Below, piece by piece: positions 18,978 through 26,799 of a stretch of 64,000 nt of DNA. The notes below the pieces were generated by a model. It was not told the origin of the DNA. It saw only the letters and a program-made list of their open reading frames with translations, and did no database searches. Position numbers and translations under genes: made by a program. Origin of the DNA: Verrucomicrobiota bacterium (GTDB taxonomy: Bacteria; Verrucomicrobiota; Verrucomicrobiia; Limisphaerales; J093). The DNA is taken from assembly GCA_022710935.1 (NCBI GenBank), contig JAKLFY010000022.1, positions 16,587 through 80,586 on the forward strand, given 5' to 3'. Position 1 is the first letter of the stretch. Every line of letters begins with the position of its first letter.

Positions 18978-20336
18978 ATGAAATCTGAACTCGCTCTTCT
19001 TGCGTTCGCCGGCTTGGTGCTGGCGACGTCCTTTGCTCGATCGGCGGGCGTGTACTTCACGGACCAACCCGCCGGCGCGGCCGGTTCGGTCTTCTCCCTC
19101 GCGCCAGACGGTTCAGCCCAGCAGTTGATCGCCACCGTCCGCGGAACGCCCGATCTGCGCGGGATCGCCTGGCACCGCGCATCCGGCCGAGTGTTTGTGC
19201 TCGATAACGGCCCGGCGAAGCAGATCTTCTCGATCCGCGCGGACGGGACCGGACTGCAGGCGGTCGTCAGCCTGGGGGCGAGCATCCTCAACGCGGACCT
19301 GGAGATCGACGAGGTATCCGCCAAGCTCTACTGGGCTGATGCCAATCCCGGCGCCAGCGGGAACGGCTTCATTCTCCGCGCCAACCTGGATGGCTCCGAT
19401 GTGGAACCGATCGTGACGACGCCGCCCGGAGTCGCCGCGGCGCCGTATTTCCTCTTTCTGGACCCGCGGGATGGTTTCATTTACTGGGGCGTCACGAGCA
19501 GTGGCAACGGTCCCAGCAGCTTCCGACGCGCCACTCTGGCCGGCGCTCTTGATCCGGACTTTCTCCTCACCACCGCGACGCGCACGCGCGACCTGGCCGT
19601 CGAGCCTGGCACGCGCACTGTGTACTGGTGCGATCGTCAGTCCGGCGCACTCTTCAAACGCGCCCTGGCCGGCGGCGCGCATGAAATCGTCCTCAACAAC
19701 CTGAACGCGCCGCACGGGCTCGCGCTCGACGTTGAGGCGGGCAAGCTTTACTGGGCGGACACGGGCGGGCGGGGCAGCGGGCCTTTCAACACGAGCGCAC
19801 GCCGCATTGCGCGCTGCAACCTGGACGGCACGGAATTCGAGAACCTCTCGATCCCCGCGGCCAACAGCGAACCGTGGGATCTCGCGCTCGACGTCGGCAG
19901 CCCGACCTACGCCGATTGGCGGATGCGTTTCTTCTCCATCGCCACGCCTCAATCGGGGCCGACCGACGACGCCGACGGCGATGACGCTCCCAATCTGCTC
20001 GAATACGCCCTGGCCACGCATCCGCGACGCGACTCCGATGTCCCCCGCCTCACCATCGAGGGCGCCGCCCTCCGATTCACTCGTCGCCTCGATGCCCAAC
20101 TCGACTACCGCGTTGAGATCTCGACAGACCTTCGGACCTGGCATTTCAACGGCGATGACACCGCGCTGGTCTGGACCAGCGAACAATCGCCGACCCCGTT
20201 GGGGCCGGAGTTGGAGATCGCCCGCGTGGTTGCCGGTCCGGCTCTTTCGGGTGCCTCGCCGCTCTTCTTTCGCGTCCGGGTCACGGATAGCTCCGGGATG
20301 AGCGGGATGACAGCGTGTCTCTTGCGACGCGCCTGA
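18978..20336 (+). CDS. Secreted YWTD (LDL-receptor-type) beta-propeller protein
   Basis: A 452-residue exported protein. The N-terminus MKSELALLAFAGLVLATSFA is a signal peptide. Repeated propeller blades carry YWTD-like signatures: AKLYWADANPGASG, GFIYWGVTSS, RTVYWCDRQSG, GKLYWADTGG, each followed by a blade turn such as RANLDGSDVEPI or RCNLDGTEFENL. After the propeller comes DADGDDAPNLLEYALATHPR, a calcium-binding-like linker seen in secreted Verrucomicrobiota proteins, and then the C-terminal module YRVEISTDLRTWHFNG...LFFRVRV. It is probably a binding or scaffold protein, with no catalytic residues. It is flanked by long intergenic regions and appears monocistronic. Confidence 0.8.
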   Translation: MKSELALLAFAGLVLATSFARSAGVYFTDQPAGAAGSVFSLAPDGSAQQLIATVRGTPDLRGIAWHRASGRVFVLDNGPAKQIFSIRADGTGLQAVVSLGASILNADLEIDEVSAKLYWADANPGASGNGFILRANLDGSDVEPIVTTPPGVAAAPYFLFLDPRDGFIYWGVTSSGNGPSSFRRATLAGALDPDFLLTTATRTRDLAVEPGTRTVYWCDRQSGALFKRALAGGAHEIVLNNLNAPHGLALDVEAGKLYWADTGGRGSGPFNTSARRIARCNLDGTEFENLSIPAANSEPWDLALDVGSPTYADWRMRFFSIATPQSGPTDDADGDDAPNLLEYALATHPRRDSDVPRLTIEGAALRFTRRLDAQLDYRVEISTDLRTWHFNGDDTALVWTSEQSPTPLGPELEIARVVAGPALSGASPLFFRVRVTDSSGMSGMTACLLRRA

Positions 20337-20614
20337 TCGAGTGGCGCCGCGGCCGCAATTCAGCTTGCGTCCGACGCGCCGCCACGGTTGACCGGCGTCG
20401 GCGCATCCTCCAAAGCGCTGCCGCGACAGAGAGAGACCTCAGACCCACACTCCCTGCCAGTCTTCATCGTCTGGCCGTCTGGCCGTCTCAGGGTGTCGGG
20501 TTTTGCGCTTGACCCGCATCGGAGACCATGCCATCAATGCCGCCAGTCAATTCCCCACGCACACGCAAGGCTTCGTGTCTCATTGCTTTGACGAACGCCG
20601 CGGGCTGGCGGGAT

Positions 20615-20622
20615 GGAGGGGG
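20615..20622 (+). promoter_or_regulatory. Strong Shine-Dalgarno sequence for the radical-SAM gene
   Basis: GGAGGGGG precedes the ATG at 20625 by a few bases and overlaps an in-frame ATG at 20613. This decides the start: initiation at 20625 (MKYTLSITQRCN) fits, while the ATG at 20613 has no upstream signal. It is one of the few strong ribosome-binding sites in the window. Confidence 0.65.
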
Positions 20623-20624
20623 AA

Positions 20625-21755
20625 ATGAAGTACACGCTCAGCATTACGCAACGCTGCAACCTGGCCTGCGAGTACTGCTATATCGCGAAGAGGCCCGAGG
20701 TGATGTCGCTGGAGATGGCCCGCAAGGCGGTTGACTTCCTATTCCATCACGCGGGTGCGGAGCAGAAGATCCACATCGGCTTCTTTGGCGGCGAGCCTCT
20801 GCTCGAGTTCGGCCTGCTGGCAGAGATCACCAGGCTGATCGAGCAGCATCCGGCGGCGGCAGGGCGCCGGGTCGAACTGGCGGTGGTCACCAACGGGACG
20901 GTCTGGAACGGGGAGATCGCTGATTTCCTGAACGCTCACAACATCAAACTCTGCTTGAGTTGTGACGGCCCCTCCGATGTCCAGGACCGGTTCCGTCGGA
21001 CGGCGCGGGGCAAAGGCACCTCGGCTCGCGTCGAGAGGACGATTCGACAGGCCCAGGCCTCCTTGCGGGAGACGGTGCTTGTCAACGCCGTGTATCGCCC
21101 GGAAACGCTCCGGTCACTGCCCGCAACCGTCGAGTACTTGAGCGGCTTGGGATTGCGGGAGATCTATTTGAGCCCCGACTATTCGGCGCCTTGGAGCCGG
21201 GCGGACACCGAGGCATTGCCGGAGGTCTACCGCGCCGTGGCCGAACTGTACATGGCGTACTACCGGACCAAGGATCCCCATTTCATTTCCCTGATCGATT
21301 CCAAGCTGGTGGTGCTCCTGCGGGGTGGATACCAGCCGTTGGAACGTTGCAGCATGGGGCGGCGGGAACTGGCGTTCACCCCGAATGGATTCCTGTATCC
21401 CTGCGACCGATTGATCGGCGCGGCGGATGGCAAGGCCCATTGCATCGGCCACGTGGACCGCGGGATCGATCTCGCTTCACTGGCGTGCCGGCGCCCCGCC
21501 GAACCGCCCTCCTCCACGATGTGTGGCGACTGCGGTTTTCGGGATTACTGCATGCACTGGTGCGCCTGCTCGAATTACTTTCTCACCGGGTCGTATGGTC
21601 GGGTGGCGCCTTTTCTTTGCGCGTCGGAGCGGGCGGTGATTCAGACGACGTTTGACGTCTTTGTGACTTTGGGACAGGACTTGGGCCCTGTGTTCGTGCA
21701 TCACGTCAATGGTGCCCCGCAGGCGAATCTGCGGCCATCGGTCTTGGCTGCCTGA
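20625..21755 (+). CDS. SPASM-domain radical SAM enzyme (peptide-maturase type)
   Basis: A 376-residue cytoplasmic enzyme expected to cleave S-adenosylmethionine with a 4Fe-4S cluster. The CxxxCxxC motif is C11, C15, C18 (RCNLACEYCYIAK). A GGEP-type SAM motif (FFGGEPLLEF) follows, then VVTNGT. The C-terminal SPASM region has C at CSMGRRELAFTPNGFLYPCD and a second cluster set CGDCGFRDYCMHWCACSNYF, then FLCASERA, enough cysteines for two auxiliary clusters. SPASM enzymes typically modify ribosomally made peptides or, as anSMEs, activate sulfatases. The short N-terminus before the cluster and the small gene downstream favour peptide modification, but this is inference. A 121-residue gene follows after 89 bases. 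Confidence 0.88.
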   Translation: MKYTLSITQRCNLACEYCYIAKRPEVMSLEMARKAVDFLFHHAGAEQKIHIGFFGGEPLLEFGLLAEITRLIEQHPAAAGRRVELAVVTNGTVWNGEIADFLNAHNIKLCLSCDGPSDVQDRFRRTARGKGTSARVERTIRQAQASLRETVLVNAVYRPETLRSLPATVEYLSGLGLREIYLSPDYSAPWSRADTEALPEVYRAVAELYMAYYRTKDPHFISLIDSKLVVLLRGGYQPLERCSMGRRELAFTPNGFLYPCDRLIGAADGKAHCIGHVDRGIDLASLACRRPAEPPSSTMCGDCGFRDYCMHWCACSNYFLTGSYGRVAPFLCASERAVIQTTFDVFVTLGQDLGPVFVHHVNGAPQANLRPSVLAA

Positions 21756-21844
21756 CGCCATGCTCCATTGCCGCAGCCCGCCTCGAGGACGCCGATGCAA
21801 TCAACGGCGTTTGTTCTTCGTCTTTAACCTCAACCCTGTTTTCT

Positions 21845-22210
21845 ATGGCTAGCGATAAGATGATGTTCCGCTGGTGGCTGGTGGGGAGGCCGGCTCCGAT
21901 CTGGCTCGAGCGGGTCGAATTCCTGCAGGAATTCGTTCGAGCCAACAAACTCAAGCCCGTCGACTATCCCAGTCTCTGGGCGACGAGGGGTCTCCCCCCA
22001 AGGTTCAAACCCCGGCCACCTTGGCCGGGAATCGTCCCCTTTGCCCATATCCATGTCGGGGACGCTCTCTATGCACTCACAAGCCAGCAATGGGATAAGT
22101 TCAGCGAGGTGGTGGTTGCTGACTACAAGGCCCGCTTGAATACCGTCAAGACGGTGGACTTCGATTCCCTGATGGAACTCTCGCAGGGGATCGTGGCGGC
22201 GGGTCTCTGA
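21845..22210 (+). CDS. Unrecognised 121-residue protein downstream of the radical SAM enzyme
   Basis: I do not recognise a family. The protein begins MASDKMMFRWWLVGRPAPIW, has a central proline-rich segment (LPPRFKPRPPWPGIVPF), an aromatic/His patch (FAHIHVGDALYALTSQQWDKF) and a helical C-terminus ending MELSQGIVAAGL. There is no signal peptide, membrane segment or cysteine. Its ATG follows an AT-rich, pyrimidine-rich leader with no clear Shine-Dalgarno sequence. Same strand and position right after the radical SAM gene suggest that it could be its substrate, a peptide-recognition partner, or an unrelated small protein. Composition matches the neighbours, so it is likely a real gene. Confidence 0.6.
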   Translation: MASDKMMFRWWLVGRPAPIWLERVEFLQEFVRANKLKPVDYPSLWATRGLPPRFKPRPPWPGIVPFAHIHVGDALYALTSQQWDKFSEVVVADYKARLNTVKTVDFDSLMELSQGIVAAGL

Positions 22211-22361
22211 TCGAACTCGTTCCGGATTGAGGCAGGGGGTCCGCCCAATCCGGATCCCTGCTCTCCCTCGGACTCACGAGGCCTTTCTGGCCAGCGGATG
22301 CTGGAATTGGCGATGACAGGAATCGCAGTCCGGGGTATGCAGACGGCCGCGCGCTCACACA

Positions 22362-24851
22362 ATGAAAGCCAGGACCTCGATTCTCGTCACGGTGACAGCG
22401 GCTCTCTGCGCCGCCGTCATGATTGCACGCGCGGCGTCCGAGTCTCTCCGCCGGGTTCTTCCGCTCGATGGCGTGTGGCAGATCGCGGAGGGGAGCATGG
22501 ACGTCGTCCCCACGGACTACTCGCGCACCGTCTCCGTGCCGGGGTTGGTCGACATGGCCACGCCGGCGTTTGTCGAGCCCGGGCCGAAGGTGGCCGATCG
22601 GCAAGCGATTCCGCAGAAAGATCCGCGTCGGGACGCCTATTGGTATCGGCGGACCTTCACGGTTGAAGGGCCGATGCCGGAGGTGGCGACGTTGAAGGTG
22701 GCGAAAGCCATGTTCGGCACGCGGGTTTTTCTCAACGGGCAGTTGCTGGGCGACCACACGCCCTGCTGGACGCCCTGTTTCTTCGACGCCAAACCCGCCC
22801 TGAGGGCCGGCGAGAACGAAGTGCTCATCCGCGTCGGCGCGGATCGGGACGCCATTGGCCGGGCGTATCCCGACGGGTTTGACTTCGAGAAGGCCCGCTA
22901 CATTCCCGGCATCTTCGACTCGGTCGCGATGATCTTCTCCGGCACGCCGCGCATCGAGAATGTGCAGGTTGCGCCGGACATTGCCGCGCAGCAGGCGAAG
23001 GTGCGGGTGTATCTGGACGGCAGGACGGAGAGCGGCGTCGAGGTCAGGATTCGTGAGGCGAAGAGCGGCAGGCTTGTTGCCACAGCCCACGCGAACGCGG
23101 GCGCGGGCGTGAAGGAGCTGGATGTGGTCATCCCGATGCAGGGCAGCCGCCTCTGGTCGCCGGAGGACCCGTTCCTCTACAGCGTTGCGGTGCGCACCAG
23201 CGGCGACCAACTCGAGACCCGTTTCGGGATGCGCGAGTTCCGTTTCGACCCCGCGACCCGCCGGGCGGTGCTGAATGGCGCGCCGTATTCCATGCGCGGG
23301 AGCAACTTCACCCTCTACCGCTTCTTCGAGGATGCGGAGCGCGGGGCGCTGCCGTGGGACGACGCCTGGGTGCGCACGCTGCATCAGCGCGTCAAGGGGA
23401 TGCATTGGAACTGCCTGCGCTACTGTATCGGCCTGGCGCCCGACCGCTGGTACGACATCGCCGACGAGGAAGGCGTTCTGATTCAGAATGAATTCCCGAT
23501 CTGGTACGGCGGGGATGTGCCGCAAGAGATGACCGTGGACGAGCTGGCTCGGGAATACGGCGAGTGGCTGCGCGACCAATGGAACCATCCGTGCGTCGTG
23601 ATCTGGGACGCCTGCAACGAGACGCGAAGCAAGAAGACCGGCGATGCCTTGATGCGCGTCCGCGGGCTCGATCTGTCCGATCGTCCCTGGGACGACGGCT
23701 ACTCCTGGCCGCGGCGTCCCGGGGACACCAGTGAGCAGCATCCGTATCAATTCAGCACTCCCGGCTTCCGTCCGGCCCGCCTTGCCACGGCGAATCCCGA
23801 TCCGGAGTCCTACAAGAACGGGGGCGGCGACGGTCGGCATGCCATCATCAACAACGAATACGGGTGGCATTGGGTCAACCGTGATGGCACGGCGACGACG
23901 CTGACACGGGGGATCTACGAGGCCGTTCTGGGGGACAAAGCCACACCGCAACAGCGGTTTCATATGCAAGCCACCTGGCTGGCAGCCGCGACCGAGTTTT
24001 GGCGCGCCCACCGCCAGTGCGCGGCGGTCATGCATTTTGTCACGCTGGGCTATTCGCGCCCCGACGGCCAGACTTCGGACCACTGGAGGCCGGGGGGGGT
24101 TGCCACGCTCGAGTGGGAGCCGGAGTTTCACAAATACGTGCGCGACGCGTTTGCGCCCGTGGGATTGATGGTCAACTTCGGCAAGGACAGGGTGCCGCCG
24201 GGTTCGACCACCCCTGTGTCCGTCATCGTGATCAACGATCTGCCAACGCCGTGGCGCGGCCCGGTGACGCTCCGGGTGAAGTGCGGCGGCCGCGTGGCGC
24301 ACGAGGAGCGGCAGGAAACGGCCCTTGCCGCGTGGGCGACCGGCACGCTCAGCTTCAATATCGCCTGGCCCGATCGGGAAGGCCCTGCCCTGCTCGAAGC
24401 TGAGCTGCGCGGGGCCGATGGCCAGCCCGTTCGCAGCGCGCGTGAGTTGGCGATCAAGGACCAGCCTGTCTCGTTCGCGGAGGCGTGCGCCGTGACCGCC
24501 TCGTCGGTCCATCAACCGGTTTATCGGCCCGAAAACGCCGTGGACGGAGACGAAAACAGTTACTGGTCATCGGCATTCCAGGATGACGCCTGGCTGGCCG
24601 CGGACCTGGGCGTGGCCAGGCGGATTGGCCGCGTGACGATCCTCTGGGAAACCGCCTTTGCCAGGGCCTTCTCGATCGAGGTCTCCGCGGATGGCACGTC
24701 CTGGACGGAAGTCTACAGGACACAAGACGCCAGGGGCGGCACGACGGAGATCGCGTTCGCGCCGACTCAAGCCCGCCATGTGCGGATTGTCTGTGCCGCG
24801 CGTGGCACGCAATGGGGCCACGCCATCCGCGAGCTCGGGGTTTACCCCTGA
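22362..24851 (+). CDS. Glycoside hydrolase family 2 protein with C-terminal F5/8C-like module
   Basis: An exported glycosidase of 829 residues (beta-galactosidase/glucuronidase/mannosidase-type fold; specificity unknown). Signal peptide: MKARTSILVTVTAALCAAVM. The sugar-binding sandwich (YWYRRTFTVEG, ATLKVAKAMFGTRVFLNGQL) is followed by an Ig-like domain (IENVQVAPDIAAQQAKVRVY) and the TIM barrel, where MHWNCLRYCIGL and WDACNETR place the acid/base Glu at residue 420. The nucleophile is probably E499 in INNEYGWHW. After about residue 700 comes a discoidin-like domain (RPENAVDGDENSYWSSAFQD and RIGRVTILWE), common for carbohydrate binding. It is convergent with the sugar-isomerase-like gene, with a long hairpin between them. 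Confidence 0.88.
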   Translation: MKARTSILVTVTAALCAAVMIARAASESLRRVLPLDGVWQIAEGSMDVVPTDYSRTVSVPGLVDMATPAFVEPGPKVADRQAIPQKDPRRDAYWYRRTFTVEGPMPEVATLKVAKAMFGTRVFLNGQLLGDHTPCWTPCFFDAKPALRAGENEVLIRVGADRDAIGRAYPDGFDFEKARYIPGIFDSVAMIFSGTPRIENVQVAPDIAAQQAKVRVYLDGRTESGVEVRIREAKSGRLVATAHANAGAGVKELDVVIPMQGSRLWSPEDPFLYSVAVRTSGDQLETRFGMREFRFDPATRRAVLNGAPYSMRGSNFTLYRFFEDAERGALPWDDAWVRTLHQRVKGMHWNCLRYCIGLAPDRWYDIADEEGVLIQNEFPIWYGGDVPQEMTVDELAREYGEWLRDQWNHPCVVIWDACNETRSKKTGDALMRVRGLDLSDRPWDDGYSWPRRPGDTSEQHPYQFSTPGFRPARLATANPDPESYKNGGGDGRHAIINNEYGWHWVNRDGTATTLTRGIYEAVLGDKATPQQRFHMQATWLAAATEFWRAHRQCAAVMHFVTLGYSRPDGQTSDHWRPGGVATLEWEPEFHKYVRDAFAPVGLMVNFGKDRVPPGSTTPVSVIVINDLPTPWRGPVTLRVKCGGRVAHEERQETALAAWATGTLSFNIAWPDREGPALLEAELRGADGQPVRSARELAIKDQPVSFAEACAVTASSVHQPVYRPENAVDGDENSYWSSAFQDDAWLAADLGVARRIGRVTILWETAFARAFSIEVSADGTSWTEVYRTQDARGGTTEIAFAPTQARHVRIVCAARGTQWGHAIRELGVYP

Positions 24852-24890
24852 GCCTGCATTCCTCTCCATCCGAAGCGACAAGGCGGGTTC

Positions 24891-24942
24891 TCCTGGCCCG
24901 GTTATTCCATACGCTCCGGGAGTAACCGTAACCGGGCCAGGA
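24891..24942. terminator. Long inverted repeat between convergent genes
   Basis: TCCTGGCCCGGTTA at 24891-24904 is the perfect reverse complement of TAACCGGGCCAGGA at 24929-24942, a 14-bp stem with a 24-base loop. It sits between the stops of the GH2 gene and the convergent sugar-isomerase-like gene and could end transcription in both directions. There is no T-run, so it may act as an RNA-stabilising or Rho-assisted structure rather than a classic intrinsic terminator. Confidence 0.6.
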
Positions 24943-24962
24943 TCAAAGGCCAGGCGCGCCTG

Positions 24963-26435
24963 TCAGGCCACCGTTGGCAATTGCTGGACTTGGATGCCGA
25001 CTTTCTTTGCTGCGTAGACGATCTCCCGCGTCCAGTCGCCGTAGGCGATCTGGCAATGGAAACCGCGCATATTGCGGATGACATCCTGGGTGGCGGCATC
25101 GAGCGCGACTTCGATCTGGCCGCGGCAGGTTGCCAGGAAGGGGGTGTCGACGGTTGTGCCGGTCAGGGCGAGCCAATGCTTGGCCTCGAAGTCCGGCTTG
25201 ACGATCGTGACCTTCTGTCCACGGCGGAAGTGCACATGAGTGGCCGCGCCGTGGTCCGATTCGTAGTGCGTGACGAGCGTCACCGGCTCGAGCTTCTGGC
25301 CATCCATGCGCCGGGGCGCGGTGCAATGGGCGAAGAGCATGCGCCCGCGGTGGGGGATGGTGGGATTGCAGAAGTAGGTGGGGCGGCCGGCGGTGAAATG
25401 GAGCAGGATCCCAGCCGGGATATTCACGAAATCCGATTCGCAGTAGGCCATGTAGCCGTCGTCGTTGATGAGAGTCAGTGTCATGCAGGGCATGATGCCG
25501 GCGTAGCTGGCCATGCAACCGTTCGTGGTCACCGCGCAGGCGTCGTGCTCGCGCATCAGTTGGTGGAACACCCCCTTGAGCAGAAACGCTTCGGCCACGG
25601 ATTCCTCGGGGATCTGGGATTTGACACCTCGGGCATCGAGGTAGGCACGGGCCTCGGACCGGCTGCGATCGACGGCGGCTGGGTCCTTCCGGGCGGTCTC
25701 GATGCGGGCATGCACCTCGGGGATTGGCGCGGTGATCATGTCGATCTGAAACCGCTGCCGGGCGCGCTCGGGCGCCTGGGGACACGACCAGCCGCTGGGG
25801 CCGCCGACGCACACGATTCGGCGTCCGGTCGTGTTCTTCAATCCATAGAGCCCCCGCAGCCGCCAGAGAATCTCCCCCTGATCGTCCACCACGATGTCTT
25901 CGAGGCCGGCAACCGTCTGCTTGACCGAGTCGGTGTGGCTGCGCAGGAAACGCGAGTCGACGATCTCGTGCCATAGGTAGTAGGGACCGGACCTGTCGCG
26001 GACGAAGATCACCATCGGTTTTCCAACACCCGCCAGGGCCTCGAAAAGGTCTGTGCCGCCGCCGGATGCGTAGACCAGCAATGCGTCGGCCTGGGCGCTC
26101 TTGAGCGCCTCGACCTGGGGCTTCGCGCTGACCCTCGCCGTGGGAATGAACGTGACTCCGAAATCGGCCCCGTTCTTGAGTTGCCACAATTCACGGTCGA
26201 TGCGTCCCAGCTCCTCGGTCACGCCTTCCTCGGTCTGGACGTCGCCCCACGGGCGCCAGCTCCGTCCCGGCACCCGTTGAGTCAGGCCGTACATGAGCAC
26301 CGGTTGCACGCGCAGATCGCTCGCCCCGATCCGCATATCGAGCGGTTGGGCGGCGAACGCCTGGCGACTCAGGACGCCGCTCGCCGCGGCCAGGCTGAAC
26401 GTTGCCGTTGTCTGCAGGAATTCACGTCGTTTCAT
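24963..26435 (-). CDS. Tat-exported sugar-isomerase-like protein (FucI/AraA-type fold)
   Basis: A 490-residue protein with a twin-arginine signal (MKRREFLQTTATFSLAAASG), so folded export is expected. The body resembles the L-fucose/L-arabinose isomerase superfamily: ALKSAQADALLVYASGGGTD, KPMVIFVRDRSGPYYLW, a substrate-side segment ACAVTTNGCMASYAGIMPCM, YMAYCESDFVNIPAG, and CNPTIPHRGRMLFAHCTAPR. Isomerases are normally cytoplasmic, so an exported relative probably has another role (sugar binding, lyase or isomerase on periplasmic sugars). The start is the ATG at 26435; a second ATG two codons upstream is also possible. It lies among glycan-active genes (GH2, toroid/malectin). Confidence 0.65.
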   Translation of the reverse strand: MKRREFLQTTATFSLAAASGVLSRQAFAAQPLDMRIGASDLRVQPVLMYGLTQRVPGRSWRPWGDVQTEEGVTEELGRIDRELWQLKNGADFGVTFIPTARVSAKPQVEALKSAQADALLVYASGGGTDLFEALAGVGKPMVIFVRDRSGPYYLWHEIVDSRFLRSHTDSVKQTVAGLEDIVVDDQGEILWRLRGLYGLKNTTGRRIVCVGGPSGWSCPQAPERARQRFQIDMITAPIPEVHARIETARKDPAAVDRSRSEARAYLDARGVKSQIPEESVAEAFLLKGVFHQLMREHDACAVTTNGCMASYAGIMPCMTLTLINDDGYMAYCESDFVNIPAGILLHFTAGRPTYFCNPTIPHRGRMLFAHCTAPRRMDGQKLEPVTLVTHYESDHGAATHVHFRRGQKVTIVKPDFEAKHWLALTGTTVDTPFLATCRGQIEVALDAATQDVIRNMRGFHCQIAYGDWTREIVYAAKKVGIQVQQLPTVA

Positions 26436-26573
26436 GTTCATAGGGCTTGTGTGTTGCAGTGGTTCGCAGTTGTGGCTATGCCGCAATGGTACGGTGCCCC
26501 GGCCTGCCTCGGCAAGCGCTTTGCCAGGAATTTGAGCGCTCTCGGTGCATCTGGTTGTTGTCGGTGTTCTGTC

Positions 26574-26680
26574 GCCCGGTGAGGGCACCGGGCCTTCACC
26601 GGATCGAGACTCCCGGTGTAGGCCGCGTGCCCCCACGCGGCGCATACTCGATTCCCACCGACAACCTCCAGATGCACGGC
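26574..26680. repeat. Dispersed intergenic repeat, family 1, copy 1
   Basis: About 107 bases nearly identical to 58138-58244: a first hairpin (GCCCGGTGAGGGCACCGGGC), a spacer with CGGATCGAGACTCCCG, a second hairpin around GTAGGCCGCGTGCCCCCACG, then CTCGATTCCCACCGACAACC. It lies in the divergent gap between the Tat-signal gene and the toroid/malectin gene. It has the look of a REP/BIME-type element. Confidence 0.8.
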
Positions 26681-26799
26681 CGCGCTTTCACGCCCGGCAG
26701 ACCGCAGACTGACTGTCGGGTGGCCGGGGATGGGAGATGGGGGGGGGCACGGTGGAAGGAAATTGTTGCCGCTGTTGATGCGGCGCGTTACAGGTGAGC

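Noticed and set aside
20528..20734. Small open frame overlapping the start of the radical-SAM gene (possible precursor peptide)
   Set aside because: It runs out of frame into the radical-SAM gene, has no ribosome-binding site, and its composition is that of a shadow frame.
20625..21755. Naming the SPASM radical-SAM protein an anaerobic sulfatase maturase
   Set aside because: It lacks the N-terminal context usual for anSME and sits next to a small gene instead of a sulfatase; the functional name would be over-specific.
22146..24515. 789-residue open frame antisense to the GH2 gene
   Set aside because: The sense strand gives an intact GH2 with signal peptide and catalytic residues; the antisense frame is low-complexity, a usual GC-rich shadow.
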